Of a stretch of DNA of 64,000 bases, positions 45,589 to 53,792 are shown piece after piece. The DNA lies in assembly GCF_003432385.1 (NCBI RefSeq), contig NZ_CP031841.1:4304165-4368164 (forward strand). The letters are read 5' to 3'. Origin of the DNA: Breoghania sp. L-A4. GTDB taxonomy: Bacteria; Pseudomonadota; Alphaproteobacteria; Rhizobiales; Stappiaceae. Made by a program: the position numbers and the translations under genes. A model generated the notes under the pieces. That model had not been told where the DNA came from, did no database searches, and saw only the letters and a list, made by a program, of their open reading frames with translations. Each line of letters opens with the position of its first letter. Positions within the stretch are counted from its first letter, which is position 1.

Positions 45589-46517
45589 GTGAACGAGGTC
45601 CCGGCAAAAACCTCAGCCGACCGCTCGATCGAGATCGTGCAGGGTTTTGGCGACCGTTGTCCGTTCGAGGTCCTGGCGCCGGCGCAGCAGCGGCTTCCGT
45701 TCGTTTTCAATTCGCCGCACAGCGGCCGGTGCTATCCACGCGATTTTCTCGACGCCTCGAAGCTTGATTCGCTCGCCATCCGGCGTTCGGAAGACGCCTT
45801 CGTCGACGATCTGTTCGTCTCCGTGGTGCCCCAGGGCGCGCCGCTGATCCGGGCGCTGTTTCCGCGCGCCTATCTGGACGTCAACCGCGAACCTTATGAA
45901 CTCGACCCCAAGATGTTCAACGGCAGCCTGCCCGCCTATGCGAACATCCGCTCGGTTCGGGTCGCGGGGGGCTTGGAACGATCGCCCGCATCGTCAGCGA
46001 GCGCCAGGAGATCTACCGCAAGCGGCTGGACGTCGAAGAGGCGCTCGAACGCATCGAGATCGTTTACAAGCCTTATCACACCGCCTTGCGCCGCCTGCTT
46101 GCCGAGACGCATGTCGCCTTCGGGCATGCGGTGCTCATCGACTGTCATTCGATGCCCTCCGTGGTGCGCGGGCAGGCCCTGTCGCACCGGCCGGATTTTA
46201 TCATTGGCGATCGCTATGGAACCAGTTGCTCGCAGACGCTGAGCGAGGCGGCCGGCGAGATCCTTGCCTCGATGGGCTACAGGGTCGCGCGCAACAAGCC
46301 CTATGCAGGCGGATTCATCACGGAGCACTACGGCCGGCCGGCGAAGGGATTGCACGCCTTGCAGCTGGAAATAAACCGCGCGCTGTACATGGATGAGGAA
46401 CGGCACTGTCTGCACGATGGCTTTGCGCGCATCGCCAACGACCTGGCAACCTTTGCCCGGCACCTCACCGCCATTCCCGATCATGATTTGCCGGCCATCA
46501 ACATCGCCGCGGAATGA
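45589..46517 (+). CDS. N-formylglutamate amidohydrolase family protein, second copy (frameshift)
   Basis: Repaired length is ~309 residues. GTG 45589 follows AGGGGAGA. LPFVFNSPHSGRCYPRDFL and DAFVDDLFVSVVPQGAP are at the N-terminus; FGHAVLIDCHSMPS and AGGFITEHYGRP complete the zinc site and closing motif. The frame breaks in a six-G run at 45966-45971; one extra G gives VRVAGGLGTIARIVSERQEIYRKR and joins both halves. The product would hydrolyse N-formylglutamate or a related N-acyl amino acid. This copy is longer than the one at 36.4 kb, and neither sits in a histidine-degradation cluster. It is divergent from cpdR, a frequent rhizobial arrangement. Confidence 0.87.
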
Positions 46518-46632
46518 CGGCTCCGCGCGGAGTTGCGTACCCATCCGACCAATCAAGCCACACGCACGACGCCGGCGCCATGACGGCGAACTCGGCGGAA
46601 ACACGGCGTTTTTTACAATCGGAATCGGAGCC

Positions 46633-46716
46633 AAAAAAAAGGCCGCACTCTTTCGAGGCGGCCCAAGTCTAGGGAGGAAACGCCCAAAGGAGGGCTACGA
46701 TATGAACCCATATCGC
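46633..46716 (-). ncRNA. suhB-type small RNA (alpha-r8/MmgR family)
   Basis: Read on the minus strand, the ~84-base transcript has a first hairpin ATATGG/... around TTCATAT, a second GCCCTCCTTTGGGC, a single-stranded stretch TTTCCTCCCTAGAC, and a terminator GGGCCGCCTC/... GCGGCC followed by eight T residues. This is the architecture and sequence style of the rhizobial suhB RNA, the alpha-r8 family that includes MmgR of Sinorhizobium meliloti, a small RNA limiting polyhydroxybutyrate granules. It lies directly beside an inositol-monophosphatase-family gene, as the suhB RNA does elsewhere. The CCUCC motif can bind ribosome sites of targets. Start point is estimated from the -10 box. Confidence 0.78.
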
Positions 46717-46722
46717 ATTGCA

Positions 46723-46753
46723 ATAATATGCCTGTGCGCCGCACAAATGTCAA
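46723..46753 (-). promoter_or_regulatory. Promoter of the suhB-type small RNA
   Basis: On the minus strand TTGACA (46753-46748) is a perfect -35 box. TATTAT (46728-46723) gives a 19-base spacer, or CATATT two bases earlier gives the ideal 17. The start would be near 46716. Confidence 0.7.
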
Positions 46754-46948
46754 CCAAGTGAACAGTGTCAGTGCCCCTAGCCATTGGTCGAATCGTCCGC
46801 ATTTCCATGCCCCGGAGAGGCTCCGGCCAAAATAAAATAAGCATTTGATTTCAAAGTGAGTTTGCCTATTCTGGCTGAACATCCTAGCCGTTGACCAGGC
46901 ATCGCCTCGTCGCAGATTCGCCCCCTATGCAAAATTGACATATCAGCC

Positions 46949-47743
46949 ATGCACAGTGACACAGACCTGATTTCCTTCGCCGATCGCCTTGCCGATGCCG
47001 CCGCCGATGTGGTGCTGCGGCATTTCCGCGACGCAATGGACGTGGACAACAAACTTTCCGAGGGATTTGACCCCGTGACCATCGCCGATCGCGGCGCGGA
47101 ACAAGTCATGCGCGCCCTGATCGAGTCCACGTATCCCGATCACGGCATCGTCGGCGAAGAATTCGGCAGTGTGCGGGCGGACGCCGAGCACGTTTGGGTC
47201 CTCGACCCGATCGACGGCACCCGCTCCTTCATTACCGGCGTCCCCCTGTGGGGCACGTTGATCGGCCTGACCCGCAACGGCAGCCCGCTGGCCGGGATGA
47301 TGGCACAGCCCTATATCGGCGAGCGTTTCGCGGGCGACGGCAAACGCGCCTGGTACAGCGGCCCGAAAGGCAAGCGGGATCTGAAGACCCGCGCCTGCTC
47401 CGCCCTGTCCGACGCGGTCGTCTTCACCACGACCCCGGCGCTGTTCAGCCCGGTCGAGCGGGTCTGCTACGACCGGATAGAGGAACAGGCGCGGCTGGCG
47501 CGCTACGGCACCGATTGTTACGGCTATTGCATGGTCGCGGCGGGTCAGGCGGATCTGGTCATCGAAGCCGGGTTGCAGAGCTACGACATCGTTGCCCTGG
47601 CGCCGATCATCGAGGGCGCGGGCGGCGCGGTCACCACATGGACCGGCGGCTCGATCATGGATGGCGGCCGCATCATTGCCAGCGGCGACAAGCGCCTGCA
47701 TGACATCGTGCTGCGCGATCTGTCGCGGTGCCCGGCTGGCTAA
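46949..47743 (+). CDS. Inositol monophosphatase family phosphatase, histidinol-phosphatase-like
   Basis: The 264-residue metal-dependent phosphatase shows the IMPase signature VWVLDPIDGTRSFITGVPLWG, the metal ligands in IVGEEFG, and IEAGLQSYDIVALAPIIEGAGG at the C-terminal metal site. Sequences of this kind in rhizobia often act as HisN (histidinol-phosphatase) and others as SuhB/inositol phosphatase. The LWGTLIGL stretch favours the HisN branch but does not settle it. It hydrolyses a phosphate ester using magnesium. Start ATG 46949 has only weak Shine-Dalgarno complementarity. A suhB-type RNA lies upstream on the opposite strand. Confidence 0.88.
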   Translation: MHSDTDLISFADRLADAAADVVLRHFRDAMDVDNKLSEGFDPVTIADRGAEQVMRALIESTYPDHGIVGEEFGSVRADAEHVWVLDPIDGTRSFITGVPLWGTLIGLTRNGSPLAGMMAQPYIGERFAGDGKRAWYSGPKGKRDLKTRACSALSDAVVFTTTPALFSPVERVCYDRIEEQARLARYGTDCYGYCMVAAGQADLVIEAGLQSYDIVALAPIIEGAGGAVTTWTGGSIMDGGRIIASGDKRLHDIVLRDLSRCPAG

Positions 47744-47791
47744 CCGCTTTCGATATCCGGGAGGTGTCAGGCGCGGGCGCCAGCGCAGCGA

Positions 47792-48778
47792 TCAAGAAGA
47801 TCCGGGGACAAAGGCGTCGAAGGCGGCCCAGAACTGTTCGCGGAAACGGTTCGCCTCCATCATCAGCTCATGCCGTGCGCCGGGAATTTCCACGTAGCCC
47901 GCCGCGCGCATCCGTGACGCCAGTTCCTCGCTCACCCTCGAATTCACCACCTTGTCCGCGCCCGCGGCGATGATCAGCATGGGCACGGAAACCGATGGCC
48001 CGAAATCGAAGCGCGCGAAGCGCCGCATGGCCTGACATCCGGCGTTGATCCAGGCGATCGTCGGCGACCCCGTGACCAGCTCCGGATGAGCGTCCAGAAC
48101 GTCCTCGCCCCGGTTGTAACGGGTCGCATCGCTGGTCAGCACATTGCCTTCAAACGGCTCGCGCTTGCGCTGGTTCGGCGTGCCGGGAACGCGAAACGTC
48201 CCAAATCCCAGAAACGTCAGCGACAATGCGAGGGGACAGACCAGCGATTCCGCGATGCCTGTGCCGCCGAAACCGATCAGCGGCGAGGACAGCACCACGC
48301 GCTCGAAGCGCGTGCGCAGCCGCTCCGCCCCCAGCAACGCAATCGCCGCCCCTGTCGAATGGGCGAGGCAAAAGTGCGGCGCGGGTCCGTCGGGAAACGA
48401 CACCTCTTCCATCACGGCGTCGAGATCGCGCAGGTAATCGTAAAAGCTGTCGACATGGCCCCGGTGCGGCTTCTTCACCAGCCGATCGGATCCGCCCTGC
48501 CCGCGCCAGTCAAAGGTAACCACGCAAAACCCGCGCTTGCGAAGATCCCCGATGGTCTCGAAATATTTCTCGATGAACTCCGAGCGGCCTTGCAGCAGCG
48601 TCACCGTCCCGCGCACGGGCGAGGTCGTCGCGGGAAACCGCCCATAGCGGATCCGCTTTCCATCGCGTGTGCGCACGAAGCCGGAAACCGCGCCTTCAGG
48701 TATCGGATTGTCGGGGTGATCGAAGAGATCCATCGCGTCGGGCCCGGCGCACTCGTTGAAAATGTGTCGCCCACACAT
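47792..48778 (-). CDS. Alpha/beta hydrolase, lysophospholipase/S33-like
   Basis: The ~328-residue protein has a canonical alpha/beta hydrolase core: GTVTLLQGRSEFIEKYFETI, VVTFDWRGQGGSDRLV, the nucleophile elbow AHSTGAAIA, and a late catalytic histidine in IPGARHELMMEA with an aspartate in ADKVV. It matches the lysophospholipase L2/serine aminopeptidase S33 group. Likely soluble in the cytosol. Substrate unknown. ATG 48778 (MCGRHIFNECAG) is possible but ATG 48733 (MDLFDHPDNPIPEG) is equally good and may be the real start. Confidence 0.85.
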   Translation of the reverse strand: MCGRHIFNECAGPDAMDLFDHPDNPIPEGAVSGFVRTRDGKRIRYGRFPATTSPVRGTVTLLQGRSEFIEKYFETIGDLRKRGFCVVTFDWRGQGGSDRLVKKPHRGHVDSFYDYLRDLDAVMEEVSFPDGPAPHFCLAHSTGAAIALLGAERLRTRFERVVLSSPLIGFGGTGIAESLVCPLALSLTFLGFGTFRVPGTPNQRKREPFEGNVLTSDATRYNRGEDVLDAHPELVTGSPTIAWINAGCQAMRRFARFDFGPSVSVPMLIIAAGADKVVNSRVSEELASRMRAAGYVEIPGARHELMMEANRFREQFWAAFDAFVPGSS

Positions 48779-48876
48779 AGCGAAGCGACCCCGGCACCAC
48801 AACAGCGAAGGCGCGCCGCCTTCCCCGGGGTCGGGGCGGACGGCGCGCCTGCGACAACGCCAATCAGATACGGGTT

Positions 48877-49302
48877 CTAGCGCGAGAAGCGCGGACCCCG
48901 GCCGTCGCGGCCACGGTGATTGCGGCCCGGACCCATGTGCCGCCCGGCCTGACGGCGCCGCACGATATCGCCCGTCCTTGCATCGACGCGCAGCGATACG
49001 CGGTGACCGCGCGGGCTGAAGGCTGTCACGGCATAGACCGGGCCGCGATCACGCACCCGCGAGAACCCGTAATAGCCGCGCCACGCCAGCCGGCGGACGA
49101 TCTGACCACGCCCCAGACGGCGGTGATGCGGACGCGCATGGCGGCGATAATCCCGGCGATCGACACGATGCCCGACCGGAACGACGAGCTTTTCAGCCTG
49201 CGCCGCCGGTGCGACCGGGGTCAGCGAGCGCGCCTCGGCCTGCGGCAGGGCGCTCATGGTGGTGAGGGAAACAATGACGGCGGCAATGGTGGTCTTCAGC
49301 AT
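48877..49302 (-). CDS. Secreted Arg/His-rich protein with a PepSY-like end
   Basis: This ~141-residue protein has a signal peptide (MLKTTIAAVIVSLTTMSALPQAEA) and a very Arg/His-rich middle (RRDYRRHARPHHRRLGRGQ). It ends with VSLRVDARTGDIVRRRQAGR, resembling one PepSY repeat. Such proteins are common in rhizobial periplasms and have no known function; the histidines could bind metal or the arginines anionic polymer. Start ATG 49302 is the first codon of a clean signal peptide. It is divergent from the Hsp20 gene. Confidence 0.7.
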   Translation of the reverse strand: MLKTTIAAVIVSLTTMSALPQAEARSLTPVAPAAQAEKLVVPVGHRVDRRDYRRHARPHHRRLGRGQIVRRLAWRGYYGFSRVRDRGPVYAVTAFSPRGHRVSLRVDARTGDIVRRRQAGRHMGPGRNHRGRDGRGPRFSR

Positions 49303-49666
49303 GACGGCAACTCCTCTATGCAATCTGACCCGGGCTCTTCCCGGGCGTTGAAACCATCATGCCGCCGTGCGCCTGAACGCTGCCGGAAGACGGCATTCAG
49401 CCGAGGTTCATGAAACGCCGCAGGCAGCGAAGATACCGGTTTTCAAAAAATCGCGAATGGGCTCGAAACCGAACGCGGACCCTCTTGAAGGCCAGATTTG
49501 TCATGACCACATATACGGTGCAGGCGCCAATCGGGTCTGCAGAACGGCGCGTCGGCCCGGCCATGATGGCGGGTGCAGCGCGGTTCGAAAACATACCCCG
49601 GGGACGAAATTATGTGTTCCCCGGACAGTCGCAACCACAGTCAGTCGCTCAAAGGAGGACTTTCCA
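49303..49666. other. Divergent intergenic region upstream of the Hsp20 gene
   Basis: About 360 bases containing a sigma-32-like promoter (49484-49512), an extended leader and a ROSE-like 3' hairpin (49598-49661). I see no open frame worth calling. Promoter of the Arg/His-rich protein gene must also lie here. Confidence 0.6.
49484..49512 (+). promoter_or_regulatory. RpoH-like heat-shock promoter
   Basis: CTTGAA (49484-49489) and CCACAT (49507-49512) are separated by 17 bases, close to alphaproteobacterial RpoH promoters of the CTTGAA-N17-CCATAT type. It would start a ~145-base leader before hsp20. Pattern-based only. Confidence 0.5.
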
Positions 49667-49669
49667 ATG
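49598..49669 (+). promoter_or_regulatory. ROSE-like RNA thermometer in the Hsp20 leader
   Basis: The 3' part of the leader has a stable hairpin CCGGGGA/TCCCCGG (49598-49604 and 49618-49624). A second, weaker one has AGTC pairing with GACT and TCGCT facing AGGAGG (49643-49661). TCGCT fits the UYGCU motif that pairs imperfectly with the ribosome site in rhizobial ROSE thermometers. In those, the ribosome site is masked at low temperature and freed at heat shock. Position directly before a small heat-shock gene supports it. Confidence 0.55.
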
Positions 49670-50116
49670 CGTCACTTTGATCTCAGCCCGCTCTATCGCT
49701 CCACCGTCGGTTTCGACCGCATGTTTTCGATGCTCGACAACATCAGCGGCGACAGCGCACCGACCTATCCGCCCTACAACATCGAGCGCACAGGCGAAGA
49801 CGCCTACCGGATCACCATGGCGGTGGCCGGCTTTTCCGAGAACGACCTCTCGATCGAGGCAAAGGAATCGGTGCTGACAGTCGTGGGTGAGAAAGGCGAA
49901 GAAGCGGAAGACAAGAACTTCCTCTATCGCGGCATTGCCGCCCGCGCCTTCGAGCGCCGCTTCCAGATCGCCGATCACGTGAAGATCCAGGGCGCAAGCC
50001 TCGAGAATGGCCTGCTGCACATCGACCTGGTTCGCGAGATTCCGGAAGAGATGAAGCCGCGCAAGATCGAGATCCGGTCCGGCGAAAACAAGCAGATCGA
50101 GGCTTCGGCCGCCTAA
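49667..50116 (+). CDS. Small heat-shock protein, Hsp20 family
   Basis: This 149-residue chaperone has an N-terminal FDRMFSMLDN and an alpha-crystallin domain with YNIERTGEDAYRITMAVAGF, EKGEEAEDKNFLYRGIAARAFERRF and ASLENGLLHIDLVREIPEE. It resembles IbpA/HspH-type proteins of rhizobia. It binds unfolding proteins at high temperature and passes them to DnaK or ClpB. AAAGGAGG before ATG 49667 is strong but lies in a structure that could hide it. Length is typical. Confidence 0.95.
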   Translation: MRHFDLSPLYRSTVGFDRMFSMLDNISGDSAPTYPPYNIERTGEDAYRITMAVAGFSENDLSIEAKESVLTVVGEKGEEAEDKNFLYRGIAARAFERRFQIADHVKIQGASLENGLLHIDLVREIPEEMKPRKIEIRSGENKQIEASAA

Positions 50117-50169
50117 CCGGTCCGGCACACGCTTCGGGCGCCGTCCCTCCCCGGGCGCCCGAGAAAGAG

Positions 50170-50196
50170 ACGCCCCGGCTCCCCCTGCCGGGGCGT
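50170..50196. terminator. Strong GC-rich hairpin between hsp20 and threonine aldolase genes
   Basis: A 10-bp perfect stem ACGCCCCGGC/GCCGGGGCGT has a 7-base loop, preceded by another GGGCGCC/GGCGCCC hairpin at 50136-50160. Genes on both sides converge. No T tract is present, so terminator is probable rather than sure. Confidence 0.55.
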
Positions 50197-50274
50197 CCCT
50201 CCCTGCAAATCCAATCGTTTCCGCCGGCAGGTCATCACGACGTGCCGGCGTCCCCTTTTCCAGCGCCTTGAAAG

Positions 50275-51330
50275 TCAGCCCGCCAGCACCGCGGCGAAGC
50301 CGGCAATATGCTCGTCACGGGTCGCAAAGCTTGTCACCAGGCGAATCAGCTCCTCGTCGGCGGCCGGCCGCTGCTCCGGCGCCAGCCCCTCGGACGGCCA
50401 TTCGTAAAAGCTTCCGCCCGCGGCCCTCAGGGCAGCGATTCTCGCCTTCGGCACGATGGCGAACAGCTCGTTGGCCTGCGGCCGCGCTGCCAGCCGCGCA
50501 TGCGGAATGGCTTCGATGGCATCCGCCAGGGTCTGTGCCATGGCATTGGAATGCCGCGCCAGATCCAGCCAGTAGCCGTCGGCCAGATAACCGTCGAACT
50601 GGGCCGCGACAAAGCGGCTCTTGGAAAACAGCTGTGCGCCGCGCTTGCGCAGCCACGGCATGGCGGTCGCCTTGTCGGGATCGAACATGACCACGGCTTC
50701 CGCGCACCAGCAGCCGTTCTTGGTGCCGCCAAAGGACAGCATGTCGACGCCCGCCTTCCACGTCATCTCCGCCGGACTCACGCCGAGCGACACCAGCGCA
50801 TTGGCGAACCGCGCCCCGTCCATGTGCAGCGGAATATCGCGGGTCTTGGCCACCGCCTTGACGGCGCGAATTTCCTCGACTGAATAGACCGTGCCGATCT
50901 CGCTCGACTGGGTGATCGTCACCGCCTGCGGCTGACCATGATGCACGAAGCCTTCATGGAAGGCGCCCAGCGCCTGTGACAGGCCATCCGGCGTGATCTT
51001 GCCATTTGGCCCGTGCAATCCCACCAGCTTGGCGCCGCCGGTAAAGAACTCCGGCGCGCCGCACTCATCCACCGCCGCATGCGCTTCCGCATGACAGAAG
51101 ATGGCGCCGCCGGGCCTGTTCGCGGCGCTCAGCGCCAGAGCGTTGGCCGCGGTACCCGTGGCGACGAAAAACACCGCCACGTCGCGCTCGAAAATGTCGT
51201 TGAACCGGGCTTCGACCCGGCGGGTGAGATCGTCCGCGCCATATGCGGCGGCGAAACCATCGTTGGCTGTGTTCAGCGCGGCCATGACCCGCTCCGAGGC
51301 ACCCGCCCAATTGTCGCTTGCAAAGTTCAT
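50275..51330 (-). CDS. ltaE: Low-specificity L-threonine aldolase
   Basis: The ~351-residue PLP enzyme splits L-threonine and related beta-hydroxy amino acids to glycine and aldehyde. Features are MNFASDNWAGASERVM (substrate pocket), GTAANALALSA, HMDGARFANAL (aspartate that binds PLP nitrogen) and MLSFGGTKNGCWCAEAVVMF, where the lysine forms the Schiff base. Length is standard. ATG 51330 (MNFASDNW) is the family start. It is not obviously linked with the adjacent bufferin-type operon, whose genes are on the same strand upstream. Confidence 0.93.
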   Translation of the reverse strand: MNFASDNWAGASERVMAALNTANDGFAAAYGADDLTRRVEARFNDIFERDVAVFFVATGTAANALALSAANRPGGAIFCHAEAHAAVDECGAPEFFTGGAKLVGLHGPNGKITPDGLSQALGAFHEGFVHHGQPQAVTITQSSEIGTVYSVEEIRAVKAVAKTRDIPLHMDGARFANALVSLGVSPAEMTWKAGVDMLSFGGTKNGCWCAEAVVMFDPDKATAMPWLRKRGAQLFSKSRFVAAQFDGYLADGYWLDLARHSNAMAQTLADAIEAIPHARLAARPQANELFAIVPKARIAALRAAGGSFYEWPSEGLAPEQRPAADEELIRLVTSFATRDEHIAGFAAVLAG

Positions 51331-51388
51331 GGCAAAAGCCGTAATCCGCCGCGCAAGCGGACGCAAGAGGCGAGGCTGCGAGCGCGTG

Positions 51389-51961
51389 CTAGAGATGGTG
51401 GTAGGCGCGCATCAGCAACCAGTCGGCAGACACGCGCCCCGGACCCCGCACCACCAGATAAAGCAGCGGAAACACCCACAGCAGCCGCTGGTCGCTGATC
51501 GCTGAATCCTGCACAGCATCGAAGAACGCGCCGATCGTCTGCGCCTCCACGTGATGGCCCGTGATGTCGACATAGGTCATCACCGCGATGAAGCCCATCA
51601 TCGAAAGGCTCGCGATCCGGGTGAACAGTCCCAGCAGGATCATCAGCGGCAGCACGAACTCCGCCCATGTGCCCAAGAGCACGATAAGCCCATAGGGGAG
51701 AAACGCGATCTGCGAGGTGTCGTATCCCGCCTGTTCCAGAACAGTGGGCAAAATCTGGGCGTAGGCACCGTCGGAGGGGCTGAGAAAACCTAAAGCCCCA
51801 GAGCCGACCTTGGTCGCCGCCGACTTCCAGAAATAGAACAGCAGCACGGAGGAAAACATCAGCCGCGCGGCGAGGCCCAGGAACCAGCCACTCGCCAGCC
51901 GCGTCACGAGCCCGAAGACCGCGGCATGCAGCATGATCAAAAATTCCGTGATCCGTCCCAT
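51389..51961 (-). CDS. DoxX family membrane protein of a bufferin-type operon (BufD-like)
   Basis: This 190-residue protein has four to five membrane helices, with RLMFSSVLLFYFWKSAATKVG and GTWAEFVLPLMILLGLFTR typical of DoxX. In buf operons a DoxX-type protein (BufD) follows BufA, BufB and BufC; it is proposed to help with membrane-linked redox or export but its role is unclear. Here it comes ~80 bases after the DUF2063 gene in the same direction. As an isolated family member, DoxX tells nothing specific; the context makes the assignment. Confidence 0.85.
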   Translation of the reverse strand: MGRITEFLIMLHAAVFGLVTRLASGWFLGLAARLMFSSVLLFYFWKSAATKVGSGALGFLSPSDGAYAQILPTVLEQAGYDTSQIAFLPYGLIVLLGTWAEFVLPLMILLGLFTRIASLSMMGFIAVMTYVDITGHHVEAQTIGAFFDAVQDSAISDQRLLWVFPLLYLVVRGPGRVSADWLLMRAYHHL

Positions 51962-52042
51962 GACAGTTTCCCCTCGGCCTTCGGCCGCCGTATGTCCGAG
52001 CCGCGAGAGCGATGCTGTCTCGCCGGCCCGCTTCCAATCTGT

Positions 52043-52825
52043 TCAGGCGAGTCCCTGGAAGACGCCCACCTCCAGCATCCCGCCGATATTGATGGCAAGA
52101 TCGAAGGCCTCCGACACCTGTGTTGCGGCGCGTTCTCCCTCCGCCGCCGCCTCGCCAAGGCGAGCGCCCCCAAACAGGGCACCAAGGAACGCCGCGCCGC
52201 CGGGCGGCAGCGCACACACCTGCACGTCCCAGACGGGCCGTGTCACCAGGGTGTCCTCGCCCGCCCGGGCGGTTTCGGCGCCATCGCCGGTGCGATGCTC
52301 TTCATCGCGATTTCGGGAGAAGATCGTCAGCGCCGGATGGGCGGAGCGCAGGACGCAGGCGGCCGGGTGCGGCACGAACCGCAGCGCGGCGAGATTACGA
52401 GGCGCGATGGTTGCCAGCGATTCGGGCGCCAGCGGTTCGGCGTCCGCCGCGTGATAGGCCTGCAGCCAGGCCCACTCGATGCGCGCCACATCCCCCAGAT
52501 AGGGATAGGCCGCAAGCGGCGGAAAGCTTTCCAGGAAATCGGCAAACGCGGACCCGTAGAACAACAAGACCGGCGATCGAGGCGGATGCGCACGGATGTA
52601 CTCGGCGGCAAGCGCCCGGAAATAGGCCTCGCCCAGCAGCCGCTGCACGGCCGGATATGTCGCGGCCAGCGCCTCGCTTAGCGAGACGATGACATTGTTG
52701 CGGTAGACATTGAAACGGCGCGCCGCAGGCTCGCCATCGGGACCCATGATTCCCTGAGGCATGTCCCGGGACGGGTCGAGCAATGCGCCAGCGAAACCGC
52801 GCTGCAACTCAGCCAAGGGCGGCAT
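52043..52825 (-). CDS. DUF2063 partner protein of MNIO enzyme (BufC-like)
   Basis: The ~260-residue protein starts with [18 protein letters not shown] and continues with RRFNVYRNNVIVSLSEALAATYPAVQRLLGEAYFRALAAEYI, the DUF2063 DNA-binding-domain-named motif shared with the MbnC/BufC partners. These bind the precursor leader and assist the DUF692 enzyme. The C-terminal half (GGAAFLGALFGG, INIGGMLEVGVFQGLA) is the typical tail. The start overlaps the end of the MNIO gene by 17 bases, showing tight translational coupling. Probably no DNA binding despite the family name. Confidence 0.9.
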   Translation of the reverse strand: MPPLAELQRGFAGALLDPSRDMPQGIMGPDGEPAARRFNVYRNNVIVSLSEALAATYPAVQRLLGEAYFRALAAEYIRAHPPRSPVLLFYGSAFADFLESFPPLAAYPYLGDVARIEWAWLQAYHAADAEPLAPESLATIAPRNLAALRFVPHPAACVLRSAHPALTIFSRNRDEEHRTGDGAETARAGEDTLVTRPVWDVQVCALPPGGAAFLGALFGGARLGEAAAEGERAATQVSEAFDLAINIGGMLEVGVFQGLA

Positions 52826-53704
52826 GGTGCGGCCCCTCGGCAGCAGACGCAAGCAGACCATCCGCCTTGCGCGCTTCATCCAGCAGCACGGGCCAGGCCG
52901 GAACGTCGTTGTCCCATTCGATCAGTGTCGGCAGCGGCCCGGTGCGCGCCAGGACCCGATTATAAAGCCGCCAAACCACCTCCGACACTTCCCTGTCATG
53001 CGCGTCGATCAGCAACGGCCGGCCCGCATCGTCGAGATCGGGCGCATGGCCCGCGAGATGGATCTCGCCCACATGCTCCACCGGAATCGCATCGAGATAG
53101 GCTTCCGGCGAGGTGTCGTGGTTGATCGCAGAGACGTAGACGTTGTTGACATCCAGCAAGAGCCCGCAGCCGGTTTTCGCCACGATGCGTTCGAGAAACG
53201 CCAGTTCGCTCATGGTGCTGGTATCGAAGGCGACATAGGTGGATGGGTTCTCCAGCAGCATCTGGCGGCCCATAACCTCCTGCACCTGACCGATGTGCCG
53301 CGCGACCCGGTCCAGCGCCGCGTCGGTATAGGGCACCGGCAGCAGGTCGTTGTAGTAGGTGCCGTCATGGGTCGACCAGGCAAGGTGCTCGGAGAACAGG
53401 CCGGGTTGGTAGCGTTCATTCAGCGCCTTCAGCCGCGACAAATGGTCCGCGTCCAGCGGACCGTCCGCGCCGATCGACAGCCCGACGCCATGCAGCGACA
53501 GCGGATACATCTCGCGAATCGCCGAGAGTTGGCGGTGCGGCGCACCACCCGCCCCATGTAGTTCTCGGCGTGCACCTCGAAAAAACCGATATCGGGCCGG
53601 GTCTCGAGAATGGCCGGCACATGCTCGCCCTTCAACCCGGCGCCGGCGCGCGCGGGGACCCGTGACCGGAGGAGGCCAGAGGCCGGAGGTGCCAATGCAC
53701 TCAT
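52809..53704 (-). CDS. DUF692/MNIO multinuclear iron oxidase of a bufferin-type operon (BufB-like) (frameshift)
   Basis: Repaired length is ~298 residues, normal for MNIO (MbnB/BufB) enzymes. They use two or three iron ions to turn cysteine of a small precursor into oxazolone or thiooxazole-type groups. The start is ATG 53704 ([10 protein letters not shown]). The N-terminal [16 protein letters not shown] motif ([11 protein letters not shown]) is followed by a break at 53552-53555; one extra G there gives [16 protein letters not shown] and joins the rest. Metal-binding regions [54 protein letters not shown] and IEWDNDVP are intact. It overlaps the partner gene by 17 bases. Confidence 0.92.
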
Positions 53705-53792
53705 GATGGTCTTTCATATGGAAGCGGCAGCAAGCATGGCCGAACGGCGATGACATCGCCCGGCCAGGCCAAAGATGCGTGACAACGCGCGA

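Larger units (their letters stand above)
46518..46948. other. Intergenic region upstream of the hisN-like gene
   Basis: About 430 bases hold a suhB-type small RNA with its own promoter and terminator on the minus strand (46633-46753). A 19-codon plus-strand frame starting at 46702 after AAAGGAGGG is not a gene in my reading: its ribosome site is just the complement of the CCUCC motif in the RNA. The remaining bases should include the hisN-like promoter. Confidence 0.7.

Noticed and set aside
46702..46761. 19-codon plus-strand frame with an excellent ribosome site
   Set aside because: Its ribosome site is the complement of the suhB-type RNA; the peptide has no family likeness.
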